From: Actinomycetospora sp. NBRC 106375
Lineage (GTDB): Bacteria; Actinomycetota; Actinomycetes; Mycobacteriales; Pseudonocardiaceae
DNA length: 64,000 bases
Assembly (NCBI RefSeq): GCF_030269665.1
Contig: NZ_BSTS01000009.1
Span: 225,912 to 289,911 of the forward strand
Reading direction: 5' to 3'
Shown here piece by piece: positions 33,571 through 43,664 of this stretch. The first letter of the stretch is position 1. The number at the start of each line of letters is the position of its first letter. The notes beneath the pieces were generated by a model. That model searched no databases. It saw only the letters and a list, made by a program, of their open reading frames with translations, and was not told the origin of the DNA. The position numbers and the translations under genes are program-made.

Positions 33571-35346
33571 GTGTGCGGCATCGCCGGTGAGTTCCGCTTC
33601 GACGGCCGGGCGGCCGAGGTGTCGACGGTGCTCGACATGGCCCAAGTCCTCGAACCCCGCGGCCCGGACGGTTGGGGTGTCGTCGGCCACGGCCCCCTCG
33701 CGCTCGCGCACCGCCGGCTCAAGATCATCGATCTGTCGGAGACGGGCACCCAGCCGATGGTCGACTCCGACCTCGGGCTGACCGCCGTGTTCAACGGGAT
33801 CATCTACAACTACAAGGAGCTGCGCGAGGAGCTGCACGCCCAGGGGTACCGGTTCTTCTCCACCTCGGACACCGAGGTCCTCGTCAAGGCCTACCACCGC
33901 TGGGGGAAGGCCTGCGTCGAGCACTTCAAGGGCATGTTCGCGTTCGCGGTCTCCGACCGGCGCACCGGCGAGCTGGTGATCGGGCGCGACCGCCTGGGCA
34001 TCAAGCCGCTCTACGTCGCGCAGGTCCCCGGCGCGATCCGCTTCGCGTCGTCGCTGCCCGCCCTGCTCGCGGGCGGCGGGCTCAACACCGACGTGGACCG
34101 CGTGGCCCTGCACCACTACATGAGCTTCCACTCGGTGGTGCCCGCCCCGCGCACGATCCTGCAGGGCGTCCGCAAGCTGCCCCCGGCCACGGTCCGCACG
34201 ATCTCGCCGGACGGCGCCACCGACGACTGGCTCTACTGGGAGCCGGAGTTCACGCGCAACGGGGAGAAGTCGGCGCAGGAGTGGGCCGAGACGGCGCTGA
34301 CGAGCCTGCGCACCGCCGTCGAGCGCCGCATGGTCGCCGACGTGCCCGTCGGCGTGCTGCTCTCGGGCGGCATCGACTCGTCGATCGTCGTGGCGCTGCT
34401 GGCGGAGATGGGCCAGAAGGACCTCAAGACGTTCTCGATCGGCTTCGAGGCCGAGGCCGGCGAGACCGGCGACGAGTTCGACTACTCCGACCTGGTCGCG
34501 AAGACCTACGGCACCGACCACGTGAAGTTCACGGTCCCCAAGCACGAGACCGACGACGCGCTGGAGGGCGCCGTCGCGTCGATGGCCGAACCCATGGTCA
34601 GCCACGACGTCGTCGCGTTCTACCTGCTCTCCCGCGAGGTCTCGAAGTCGATCAAGGTGGTGCAGTCGGGGCAGGGCGCCGACGAGATCCTCGGCGGCTA
34701 CGACTGGTACCCGCCGCTGGCCGGCGTTCCCCGCGACGGCGCGCTCGACGCCTACCAGAAGGCGTTCTTCGACCGCCCGCACAGCGAGGTCGCGCAGCTG
34801 CTCACGCCCGAGGCACTGGTCGACTCCGACGTCAGCCGGGAGTTCGTGGCCGAGCACTTCGGCCGCGACGGCGCGGACTCGGCGGTCGACGCCGCGCTGC
34901 GCCTCGACACGACGATCATGCTCGTCGACGACCCGGTGAAGCGCGTCGACAACATGACGATGGCCTGGGGTCTCGAGGCGCGCGTGCCGTTCCTCGACCA
35001 CGACTTCGTCGAGGCCATGGGCGCCTGCCCGCCGGAGTACAAGCTCGCCGACGGCGGCAAGGGCGTCCTCAAGCAGGCCGCGCGCGGCGTGCTGCCCGAC
35101 GAGATCATCGACCGGAAGAAGGGCTACTTCCCGGTGCCGGCGATCCGCCAGCTCTCGGGCCCGGTCCTCGAGCGCGTCCGCGGCGCACTCACCGACCCGG
35201 CGGCGACGTCGCGCGGGCTGTTCCGCCCCGGGGCCGTCACCGAGATGCTCGACGACCCGAACTCCGGGCGCACCAACCTCGGCGCCAACGCGCTCTGGCA
35301 GGTGGCGCTGCTCGAGATGTGGCTGCAGGCCCACGGGATCACGTAG
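33571..35346 (+). CDS. Asparagine-synthase-type amidotransferase (N-acetylglutaminylglutamine amidotransferase family, TIGR03104-like)
   Basis: 591 residues from GTG 33571, with GGAGGAGGA before it. Start codon is followed by TGC, giving the catalytic Cys2 of class II glutaminase domains (CGIAGEFRFDG). The synthetase domain has the ATP loop SGGIDSS at about 265-271. Long stretches match the NAGGN amidotransferase type: HRRLKIIDLSETGTQPMVDS, YMSFHSVVPAPRTILQGVRK, QSGQGADEILGGYDWYPPLA and VDDPVKRVDNMTMAWGLEAR. It transfers glutamine nitrogen to a C-terminal carboxylate. Middle gene of a three-gene operon. Confidence 0.9.
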   Translation: MCGIAGEFRFDGRAAEVSTVLDMAQVLEPRGPDGWGVVGHGPLALAHRRLKIIDLSETGTQPMVDSDLGLTAVFNGIIYNYKELREELHAQGYRFFSTSDTEVLVKAYHRWGKACVEHFKGMFAFAVSDRRTGELVIGRDRLGIKPLYVAQVPGAIRFASSLPALLAGGGLNTDVDRVALHHYMSFHSVVPAPRTILQGVRKLPPATVRTISPDGATDDWLYWEPEFTRNGEKSAQEWAETALTSLRTAVERRMVADVPVGVLLSGGIDSSIVVALLAEMGQKDLKTFSIGFEAEAGETGDEFDYSDLVAKTYGTDHVKFTVPKHETDDALEGAVASMAEPMVSHDVVAFYLLSREVSKSIKVVQSGQGADEILGGYDWYPPLAGVPRDGALDAYQKAFFDRPHSEVAQLLTPEALVDSDVSREFVAEHFGRDGADSAVDAALRLDTTIMLVDDPVKRVDNMTMAWGLEARVPFLDHDFVEAMGACPPEYKLADGGKGVLKQAARGVLPDEIIDRKKGYFPVPAIRQLSGPVLERVRGALTDPAATSRGLFRPGAVTEMLDDPNSGRTNLGANALWQVALLEMWLQAHGIT

Positions 35347-35400
35347 GTACGGTGCCCCGGCGACGATGAATCGTGCTCAACCGGAGGAGGGTCGCGGGCG

Positions 35401-37242
35401 GTGGACGAGTGGATCAGTGCGACACGTTGCTGGTCCCCCAGCCCCTCCCCGGACGGCACGACGATCGCGTTCGTCTGGGACGGCGACGGCCTCCCGCAGG
35501 TCCGTCTGCACCGCCGCGCGACCGGCGAGGAGTGGTCGCTCGACACCGGTGACGAGCTCGTCTCCACGGTCCGCTGGTCGCCCGACGGCGCCTGGCTCGC
35601 CGTCGAGACCGCGCCGGACGGCGGCGAGCGCAGCAACGTCGCGATCGTGCGCCCCGACGGCACCGACCTGCGCGCCGTCCGCGGCGTCGGCGACGGCGAC
35701 CGCGGCGCGGTGACCCTCGACCGCTTCACCCACACCGGCTCGGTGCTCGCGATCACGGAGTCGGACTACGACACCACGACGGCCTGGCTCGTCGACGCCG
35801 ACAGCGGGCAGCGCCAACGCGTGGGGTCCGGGCACGCCCTCCAGATCCTCGACGTGAGCCGCGACCGGCGCCGCGTGCTCCTGCGCCGCGGCCGGCGCGG
35901 CTCGCGCCACGTCGGCATCGTCGACCTCGACGGCACCGAGGGCTGGCACGAGATCGACGCGGGCCGCGGGCCCGGTGGCCCGCCCGGGGCGGTGGAGCAC
36001 CCCGTGGCCATCACCCGCGACTCCAGCGTCGTCGCCGGCCGCTTCACCCCCGACGGCACGAAGATGCTGCTGCTCACCGACGGCGGCCGCGAGCGGGCCG
36101 CGCTGGTCGCGGTCGACGTCGCCACCGACGCGCGGCCCATGACCCCCGAGGTGCTCGCCGAGCGCACCGACGCCGACCTGGAGCGCTTCGCCCTCACCGA
36201 GGACGCGGCGCTCGCCGCCGTCGTCTGGAACGTCGAGGGACGCAGCGAGGTCGACCTGCTCGACATCGCCACCGGCAAGTGCTCGGGCTACGCCCCGCCC
36301 GGCGACGTCGTCACCAGCGCCGTGTTCAGCCACGACGGCGACTCGCTGGTGATGGGCATCCAGTCGCCCGAGGTGCCGGCCGCGGTGTGGTGCCACGAGC
36401 TGTCCTCGGACAGCACGGCGCTGATCTGCCCGCAGGAGGAGCCGCGCTGGTCGCCGGGCCAGCTCGTGCACCCCTCGCTCGAGGTCGTCACCACCCCCGA
36501 CGGCCTGCGCCTGCCCGGCTGGCTCTACCGTCCCCGCGGACAGACCGGCCCGCTGCCGACGGTGATCTACCTGCACGGCGGGCCCGAGGCGCAGGAGCGC
36601 CCGGTGTTCACGCCGCTCTACCAGCACCTGCTCGCCCGCGGCGTGGCCGTCTATGCCGCCAACGTGCGCGGCTCGTCGGGCTTCGGGCGCTCGTTCGTCA
36701 ACGCCGACAACGGCGCCGGCCGGTTCGCCGCGATCCGCGACGTCGCGACCTGCGTCGAGCACCTCGTCGAGAGCGGTATCGCCGACCCGGCGCGCGTCGG
36801 CGTGATGGGCCGCTCGTACGGCGGCTACCTCACCCTCGCCGCCCTGGTGAACCACCCCGAGCTCTTCGCCGTCGGCATCGACGTCTGCGGCATGGCGGAC
36901 TTCGAGACGTTCTTCGCCCGCACCGAACCGTGGATCGCGGACGCCGCGGTCGGCGAGTACGGCCACCCGATCCACGACCGCAACCTGCTGCGCGAGCTCT
37001 CGCCCGTGCACCGCATGGAGCACCTGCGCGCGCCGCTGCTCGTGGTGCACGGCAAGTACGACACCAACGTCCCGGTGCACGAGGCCGAGCTGGCGGTCCA
37101 CGGCGCCAAGGACGCCGGCGTGCCGTTCCGCTACCTGCTCTTCGAGGACGAGGGCCACGAGATCCAGCGCACCGAGAACCGGGTCGCCTTCATCCACGCC
37201 TGCGTCGACTGGCTGAGCACCTACTTCGCGCTGACCCCCTGA
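35401..37242 (+). CDS. S9-family (prolyl oligopeptidase-like) peptidase
   Basis: 613 residues from GTG 35401 with GGAGGAGGG upstream. An N-terminal seven-bladed propeller-like region (about 1-350, with WSPDGAWLAV and FTPDGTKMLLL blades) is followed by an alpha/beta-hydrolase domain. The triad is Ser472 (GRSYGG), Asp554 (HGKYDTNVPV) and His586 (DEGHEI). No signal peptide, so cytosolic. As the third gene behind the ligase and amidotransferase it may trim or recycle the amidated peptide, the position taken by an M42 peptidase in NAGGN loci. Confidence 0.92.
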   Translation: MDEWISATRCWSPSPSPDGTTIAFVWDGDGLPQVRLHRRATGEEWSLDTGDELVSTVRWSPDGAWLAVETAPDGGERSNVAIVRPDGTDLRAVRGVGDGDRGAVTLDRFTHTGSVLAITESDYDTTTAWLVDADSGQRQRVGSGHALQILDVSRDRRRVLLRRGRRGSRHVGIVDLDGTEGWHEIDAGRGPGGPPGAVEHPVAITRDSSVVAGRFTPDGTKMLLLTDGGRERAALVAVDVATDARPMTPEVLAERTDADLERFALTEDAALAAVVWNVEGRSEVDLLDIATGKCSGYAPPGDVVTSAVFSHDGDSLVMGIQSPEVPAAVWCHELSSDSTALICPQEEPRWSPGQLVHPSLEVVTTPDGLRLPGWLYRPRGQTGPLPTVIYLHGGPEAQERPVFTPLYQHLLARGVAVYAANVRGSSGFGRSFVNADNGAGRFAAIRDVATCVEHLVESGIADPARVGVMGRSYGGYLTLAALVNHPELFAVGIDVCGMADFETFFARTEPWIADAAVGEYGHPIHDRNLLRELSPVHRMEHLRAPLLVVHGKYDTNVPVHEAELAVHGAKDAGVPFRYLLFEDEGHEIQRTENRVAFIHACVDWLSTYFALTP

Positions 37243-37273
37243 CGGCCGCGGCCCCGCGGAGCAGGCTGGGCCC

Positions 37274-38371
37274 GTGCACCGGGCCGGCCGCCGCGCGATC
37301 GTCGCCGTCGTCACCCTGTGCTGGCTCGCCGTCGGCTGCGCGCCGTCAGCACCGTCAGCACCGTCGGGCCCGGCGGCACCCCCTCCCCCGCCGCCGTCCT
37401 TCACGCTGGTCGCGGGGGGCGACGAGCTCGTGCACCCGGCTGTCGCCGCGCAGGCGCTCGCCGACGGCCGGGGCACGCACGACTTCGTCCCGCAGCTCGC
37501 GGGCCTCGCACCCCTGATCGGCGGCGCCGACCTGGCCCTGTGCCACCTCGAGACCCCGCTCGCCCCGCCCGGCGGGCCGTACGCGGGCTGGCCGTCCTTC
37601 GACGCGCCCCCGGAGCTGGCGCGCTCGCTCGCCGCGGTCGGCTTCGACGGGTGCAGCACGGCGTCGAACCACGCGCTCGACCAGGGCACCGCGGGCGTCG
37701 ACCGCACGCTCGCGACCCTCGACGCGGCGGGCCTGCGGCACGCGGGCACCGCCCGCTCCCCTGCCGAGGCCGCATCCACGACCTTCTACGACGTGCGCGG
37801 CGTGCGCGTCGCCCACCTGTCGGCGACCTACGGCCTCAACGGTGACGTCGTCCCCCGTGGGGGCAGCGTCGCCCTGCTCGACCCGGCCGCCGTGCTGGCC
37901 GCGGCCGCCCGCGCACGCGCCGCCGGCGCCGCCGTGGTCGTCCTGTCCGCGCACTGGGGCACCCAGAACGACCCGACGCCGAACGACGAGCAGCTGCGCC
38001 TGGCCCCGGAGCTGCTCGCGAGCCCCGACATCGACCTGATCATCGGCCACCACGCCCACGTCGTGCAGCCGTTCGAGCGGATCGGCGACGAGTGGGTGGC
38101 CTACGGGCTCGGCAACCAGCTCGCCGACCAGGAGACCCCCGGCACCGACGACGGGGCGCTCGCGCGCTTCACCTTCGGCGTGGGACCCGACGGGCGGTGG
38201 CGGGTGACGCGCGCCGAGTACGTCCCGACCTGGATCGACGTGGGCCCGCCGATCCGCGTCCGGGACGTCACCGACGCCCCGCCCGGCTCCCCCGCCGCGG
38301 CATCGCGGGACCGCACCGACGCCCGGGTCGCGACCCGCGGCGCTCTCGCCGCTGGGCTCACCCGCGGGTGA
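37274..38371 (+). CDS. CapA-family lipoprotein
   Basis: 365 residues from GTG 37274. N-terminal signal with lipobox (VVTLCWLAVGC, lipidated Cys22), then an Ala/Pro-rich linker. The CapA/PgsA metallophosphoesterase-like domain spans 45-310: LVAGGDELVHPAV, CHLETPLAPPG, TASNHALDQGTAGVDRTL, VVVLSAHWGTQND and IIGHHAHVVQPFERIG. CapA homologues act in poly-gamma-glutamate capsule assembly or export, but no capB/capC genes are present, so another role is likely. It follows the peptidase gene by 31 bases and may belong to the same transcript. Confidence 0.9.
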   Translation: MHRAGRRAIVAVVTLCWLAVGCAPSAPSAPSGPAAPPPPPPSFTLVAGGDELVHPAVAAQALADGRGTHDFVPQLAGLAPLIGGADLALCHLETPLAPPGGPYAGWPSFDAPPELARSLAAVGFDGCSTASNHALDQGTAGVDRTLATLDAAGLRHAGTARSPAEAASTTFYDVRGVRVAHLSATYGLNGDVVPRGGSVALLDPAAVLAAAARARAAGAAVVVLSAHWGTQNDPTPNDEQLRLAPELLASPDIDLIIGHHAHVVQPFERIGDEWVAYGLGNQLADQETPGTDDGALARFTFGVGPDGRWRVTRAEYVPTWIDVGPPIRVRDVTDAPPGSPAAASRDRTDARVATRGALAAGLTRG

Positions 38372-38477
38372 GAACGGAGTGCGGAGAGCATCACCGGTAG
38401 GGCCGAACGAGTGTCCGTCGGGTCCGGTTCCTCCCGTCCGTGTCACCCTCGGTGCACACCGACGGGGAGGTGCCGGC

Positions 38478-40511
38478 ATGAGCCCGATCGACGACCACCA
38501 CGCGGCCCACGGCGGGGACGGCGGGCTGCTCGGCCCGCCCACCGGCCCCGAGCTCGGGACACCCGACGGGTTCGGCCGCTTCCGCCCCTACCTGCAGGGC
38601 TCGATCTACTGGACGCCCGGCACCGGTGCCCACGAGGTCCACGGCGCGATCCTCGCCACCTGGGCGGGGATGGGCTGGGAGCGCGGCGCGCTCGGCTACC
38701 CGCTGTCCGACGAGACCGCGACGCCGGACGGGATCGGGCGCTTCAACCGCTTCCAGAACGGCTCGATCTACTGGACGGCGGCCACCGGGGCGTTCGAGGT
38801 CCGGGGCGCCATCCACGCCCTGTGGGCGTCGCTCGGCTTCGAGCGCAGCGACCTCGGCTACCCGCTGAGCAACGAGGAGACGACCCCGGACCGCCACAGC
38901 CAGCACACGCGGTTCCAGGGCGGTGACATCTGGTGGGACGCCCACCGCGGCGCCTACGAGGTCCTCACCCGCCCCGCCTTCGGTGTCCCGGACCCGGCCC
39001 TCGGCGGTGCATGGGAGGTCGCCCCCTTCACGGCGGGGATCAGCGGGTTGCACGCGGCGCTCCTGCCCACCGGCGCCCGTGGGTCCGTCTGGTTCCTGAG
39101 CTACCTCGACGAGACCGGGCACGGCCACCACGACCCGCAGCCGTCCCACGCCGGCGAGTCCCGTGTCCTCGACCTCGACACGCGGACCGCGTCCACGCCG
39201 ACCTACGACGGGCCGCACGGTCACCTGCCGAACCTGTTCTGCGGTGGGCACGCGTTCCTGCCGGACGGACGGCTGCTCATGGTGGGCGGTGACCGGGAGC
39301 TGCAGGACCGGCTGAAGATGCTGCACACCTTCACGCCGGGGGGCCCGGGCGGTGGCCACTGGCAGGACGTCGACCGGATGGCCGAGGGCCGGTGGTACTC
39401 GACCGCGGTGACCCTGCCCGACGGCCGGGTGCTCATCGTGGCCGGCGAACGGCGGGTGTTCGACCCGGCGCTGGGTCCGAACCCCAACCTCAGCTACGAG
39501 ATCTTCGACCCGCGCACGGACACGGTGGGCCCCCGCACCCCGGCGCCCTTCGAGGGCTTCGGGGGATCGGTCACCTACCCGTTCGTCTTCGTGCTGCCCG
39601 GCGACCGGGTGCTGGTGCACGGCGGCACCCACACCGTCTTCCTCGACCTCGGGAGCGCCACCTTCGAGCCGGCGCACCTGGAGGCGACGGCCCGCCCGGA
39701 CCGCAACAGCCGCACCTACGGCGTCGAGGGCACGGCCGTCCTGCTCCCCCTGCTCCCGGACGCGAGCCCGCCGTACCGCGCGAAGGTGCTGGCCCTGGGC
39801 GGCGGCGGACCCCAGCCGGTCGGGATGCGCACCCCGGCGACGGCCAGCGCCGAGATCCTCGACCTGGGCGTGCCGAGCCCGGCGTGGGCCCCCGCCGCGG
39901 AGATGCACGCCGCGCGCGTCATGCCCGACGCCGTGCTGCTCCCGGACCGGACCGTCCTGGTGATGTCGGGCAGCAGCCGCGGCTTCGCCGACAACGGCGC
40001 CAACCCGGTGTGGGAGAGCGAGATCTACGACCCGGAGACCGACACCTGGACGCGGATGGACCATACGTCCGTGCCGCGGCTCTACCACGCCACGGCGCTC
40101 CTGCTCCCGGACGGGACGGTCATGACGTCCGGCACCGACGCGACCTGGAACCCCGAGGTCATCCCGGTCTCGGAGCTCCGCCTGGAGATCTTCCGGCCGC
40201 CCTACCTGTTCCGCGGTGACCGCCCGAAGATCGGCTCCGCGCCCGACGCCGTCGGCTACGGCACGACCGTCGAGGTCGGCACCCCCGACGCCGCGGCGAT
40301 CACGACGGTGGCGCTGATGCGCAACGGGTCGTGCACCCACTCCTTCGACCCCGACCAGCGCCACGTCGGGCTGGAGATCGTGTCGCGGTCCGCCGACGGC
40401 CTCACGCTGCGCACCCCGCCCGACGGGGCGGTGGCCCCGCCGGGCTGGTACATGCTCTTCCTGCTCCGCGACGGGATCCCGTCCGAGGCCGAGTTCGTCC
40501 TCGTCGGCTGA
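38478..40511 (+). CDS. Copper-radical oxidase (galactose/glyoxal oxidase-like) with N-terminal LGFP repeats
   Basis: 677 residues from ATG 38478 (GGGGAGG upstream). Residues about 25-165 hold three LGFP-type repeats (QGSIYWTPGTGAHEVHGAI then LGYPLSDE; QNGSIYWTAATGAFEVRGAI then LGYPLSNE; a third degenerate). The rest is a kelch-like propeller followed by a DUF1929 domain. All radical-copper residues can be placed: Cys255 (NLFCGGH), Tyr307 (RWYSTA), Tyr536/His537 (RLYHATALLLPDG) and His621 (CTHSFDPDQR), so it should form a Cys-Tyr cofactor. No signal peptide or lipobox is visible, which is odd for an LGFP protein. Substrate unknown; oxidises an alcohol or aldehyde to yield peroxide. Confidence 0.88.
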   Translation: MSPIDDHHAAHGGDGGLLGPPTGPELGTPDGFGRFRPYLQGSIYWTPGTGAHEVHGAILATWAGMGWERGALGYPLSDETATPDGIGRFNRFQNGSIYWTAATGAFEVRGAIHALWASLGFERSDLGYPLSNEETTPDRHSQHTRFQGGDIWWDAHRGAYEVLTRPAFGVPDPALGGAWEVAPFTAGISGLHAALLPTGARGSVWFLSYLDETGHGHHDPQPSHAGESRVLDLDTRTASTPTYDGPHGHLPNLFCGGHAFLPDGRLLMVGGDRELQDRLKMLHTFTPGGPGGGHWQDVDRMAEGRWYSTAVTLPDGRVLIVAGERRVFDPALGPNPNLSYEIFDPRTDTVGPRTPAPFEGFGGSVTYPFVFVLPGDRVLVHGGTHTVFLDLGSATFEPAHLEATARPDRNSRTYGVEGTAVLLPLLPDASPPYRAKVLALGGGGPQPVGMRTPATASAEILDLGVPSPAWAPAAEMHAARVMPDAVLLPDRTVLVMSGSSRGFADNGANPVWESEIYDPETDTWTRMDHTSVPRLYHATALLLPDGTVMTSGTDATWNPEVIPVSELRLEIFRPPYLFRGDRPKIGSAPDAVGYGTTVEVGTPDAAAITTVALMRNGSCTHSFDPDQRHVGLEIVSRSADGLTLRTPPDGAVAPPGWYMLFLLRDGIPSEAEFVLVG

Positions 40512-40518
40512 GGGACGC

Positions 40519-41943
<1,425 letters not shown>

Positions 41944-42051
41944 CGCAGCCAGCCTCCGCATCGTGGGTGTCCCCCCACCCTGCCCGACGGGGCGACGAGC
42001 CCGCTCGTGTGACTTACCGTGTGAGGACGGACACACCGCGTGGAGGTCCCC

Positions 42052-42948
42052 ATGCTCATCGACGACATCCGCCAGACGCCCGCGAAGGTGCTCACCTCCG
42101 AGCAGCGCGAGTCGTACTGGGAGAACGGCTACCTGCTACTGGAGCGCCTCATCCCCGAGCAGTGGCTGGAGCGCCTGCGCGCCGCCACCGACGAGATGGT
42201 GGAGCGCAGCCGGTCGCTCACGGCGTCGGACCGTGTCTTCGACCTCGAGCCGGACCACACCGCCGACGCGCCCCGGCTGCGCCGGGTGACCAGCCCGGTC
42301 GACCAGCACCCCGACTACTGGGCCTACGCCCGCGAGTCGGTGCTCGCCGACGTCGCGGCCGACCTCGTCGGGCCCGACGTCGCCTTCCACCACTCGAAGC
42401 TCAACTTCAAGTGGGCGCGCGGCGGCGCCGAGGTCAAGTGGCACCAGGACATCCAGTACTGGCCGCACACCAACTACTCGCCGCTGACGTTCGGCACCTA
42501 CCTGTACGACTGCGGGATGGAGCAGGGCCCGCTCGGGGTGCTGCCGGGCAGCCACGAGGGCCCGCTGTACGACCTCTACGGCGCCGATGGCGCGTGGGCC
42601 GGGGCACTCTCGTCGCGCGACGCCACCGGCCTCGACACGGACCGGACCGTCTACCTGCCCGGCCCGGCCGGGTCGGTGACGATCCACAACTGCCGCATGG
42701 CGCACCACTCCGCGGCGAACGACTCGCCGATCGGGCGGCCGCTGCTGCTCAACGTCTACAAGGCGGCGGACCCGTTCCCGTACACCGCGAACCCGCTGCC
42801 CTCGAGCCACGCCGAGGAGGTCGTGCGCGGCGAGCGGGCGCGCTGGGCGCACCACGATCCGCGGCCGTGCCTCGTCCCGCCGGACTGGTCGGGCGGCTAC
42901 ACGAGCCTGTTCGCGCTCCAGCAGAACGAGGCGCCGGCGTCGATGTAG
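42052..42948 (+). CDS. Phytanoyl-CoA dioxygenase-family protein
   Basis: 298 residues from ATG 42052 with GGAGG 8 bases before it. Fe(II)/2-oxoglutarate oxygenase fold: the HxD iron ligands are in VKWHQDIQYWPHTNYSPLT, the distal His in IHNCRMAHHSAANDS followed by the 2-OG-binding Arg in IGRPLLLNVY. The ending (VPPDWSGGYTSLFALQQNE) fits the actinobacterial branch. Hydroxylates an unknown small molecule. Divergent from the aldehyde dehydrogenase gene. Confidence 0.9.
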   Translation: MLIDDIRQTPAKVLTSEQRESYWENGYLLLERLIPEQWLERLRAATDEMVERSRSLTASDRVFDLEPDHTADAPRLRRVTSPVDQHPDYWAYARESVLADVAADLVGPDVAFHHSKLNFKWARGGAEVKWHQDIQYWPHTNYSPLTFGTYLYDCGMEQGPLGVLPGSHEGPLYDLYGADGAWAGALSSRDATGLDTDRTVYLPGPAGSVTIHNCRMAHHSAANDSPIGRPLLLNVYKAADPFPYTANPLPSSHAEEVVRGERARWAHHDPRPCLVPPDWSGGYTSLFALQQNEAPASM

Positions 42949-42967
42949 GCGCCGGCGCCCCGGCTGC

Positions 42968-43576
42968 TCAGTCGAACTGGAGCTCGGTGTCGCGGGTGCG
43001 CTTGAGCTCGTAGAAGTACTCGTAGCCCGCGAGGAGCTTCGCGCCGTCGAAGATCTGCCCGGCCTGCTCGCCCTTGGGGATGCGGGTCAGGACCGGGCCG
43101 AAGTAGGCCGCACCCTCGACGTGGATCACCGGCGTGCCGACGTCCATGCCCACGGGGTCCATGCCTTCGTGGTGGCTCTTCTTCAGGGCCTCGTCGTACT
43201 CCTCGGAGTACGCGGCCTGGGCGAGCGAGGCGTCCAGGCCGACCTCGGCGAGCGCCTTCGGGATGACGTCGTCGAAGTCCTTGTTGCCGTTGTTGTGGAT
43301 CTCCGTGCCCATCGCGGTGTAGAGCGGGGCGAGGATCCCGTCGCCGTGCTGCTGCGCGGCGGCGATCGCGACGCGGACGGGACCCCACGCCTTCTTCATC
43401 ATCTCCGCGTAGTTCTCGGGCAGGTCGCGGCCCTCGTTCAGCACGGCGAGGCTCATGACGTGCCAGTGCGTCTCGACGTCACGCACCTTCTCGACCTCGA
43501 GCATCCAGCGCGAGGTGATCCAGGCGAACGGGCACAGCGGGTCGAACCAGAAGTCGACGCGGGTCTTGTCTGCCAT
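42968..43576 (-). CDS. DsbA-fold protein related to mycothiol-dependent nitroreductase Rv2466c
   Basis: 202 residues. Very close in pattern to M. tuberculosis Rv2466c: [71 protein letters not shown] and [16 protein letters not shown]. Rv2466c has the active site CPWC and uses mycothiol. Here it reads Cys15-Pro-Phe-Ala18, so the second Cys is absent and only a monothiol mechanism is possible. It sits before pepN exactly as in mycobacteria. Cytoplasmic redox enzyme. Confidence 0.92.
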   Translation of the reverse strand: MADKTRVDFWFDPLCPFAWITSRWMLEVEKVRDVETHWHVMSLAVLNEGRDLPENYAEMMKKAWGPVRVAIAAAQQHGDGILAPLYTAMGTEIHNNGNKDFDDVIPKALAEVGLDASLAQAAYSEEYDEALKKSHHEGMDPVGMDVGTPVIHVEGAAYFGPVLTRIPKGEQAGQIFDGAKLLAGYEYFYELKRTRDTELQFD

Positions 43577-43664
43577 GGCGGTCGGGTTCCCTTCTCGGAG
43601 GTCCTCATCCGTGGCAACCCCGGTGGAGCCCGGTGATGTTCCCGATGCGTCATAGGCTGTTGCC

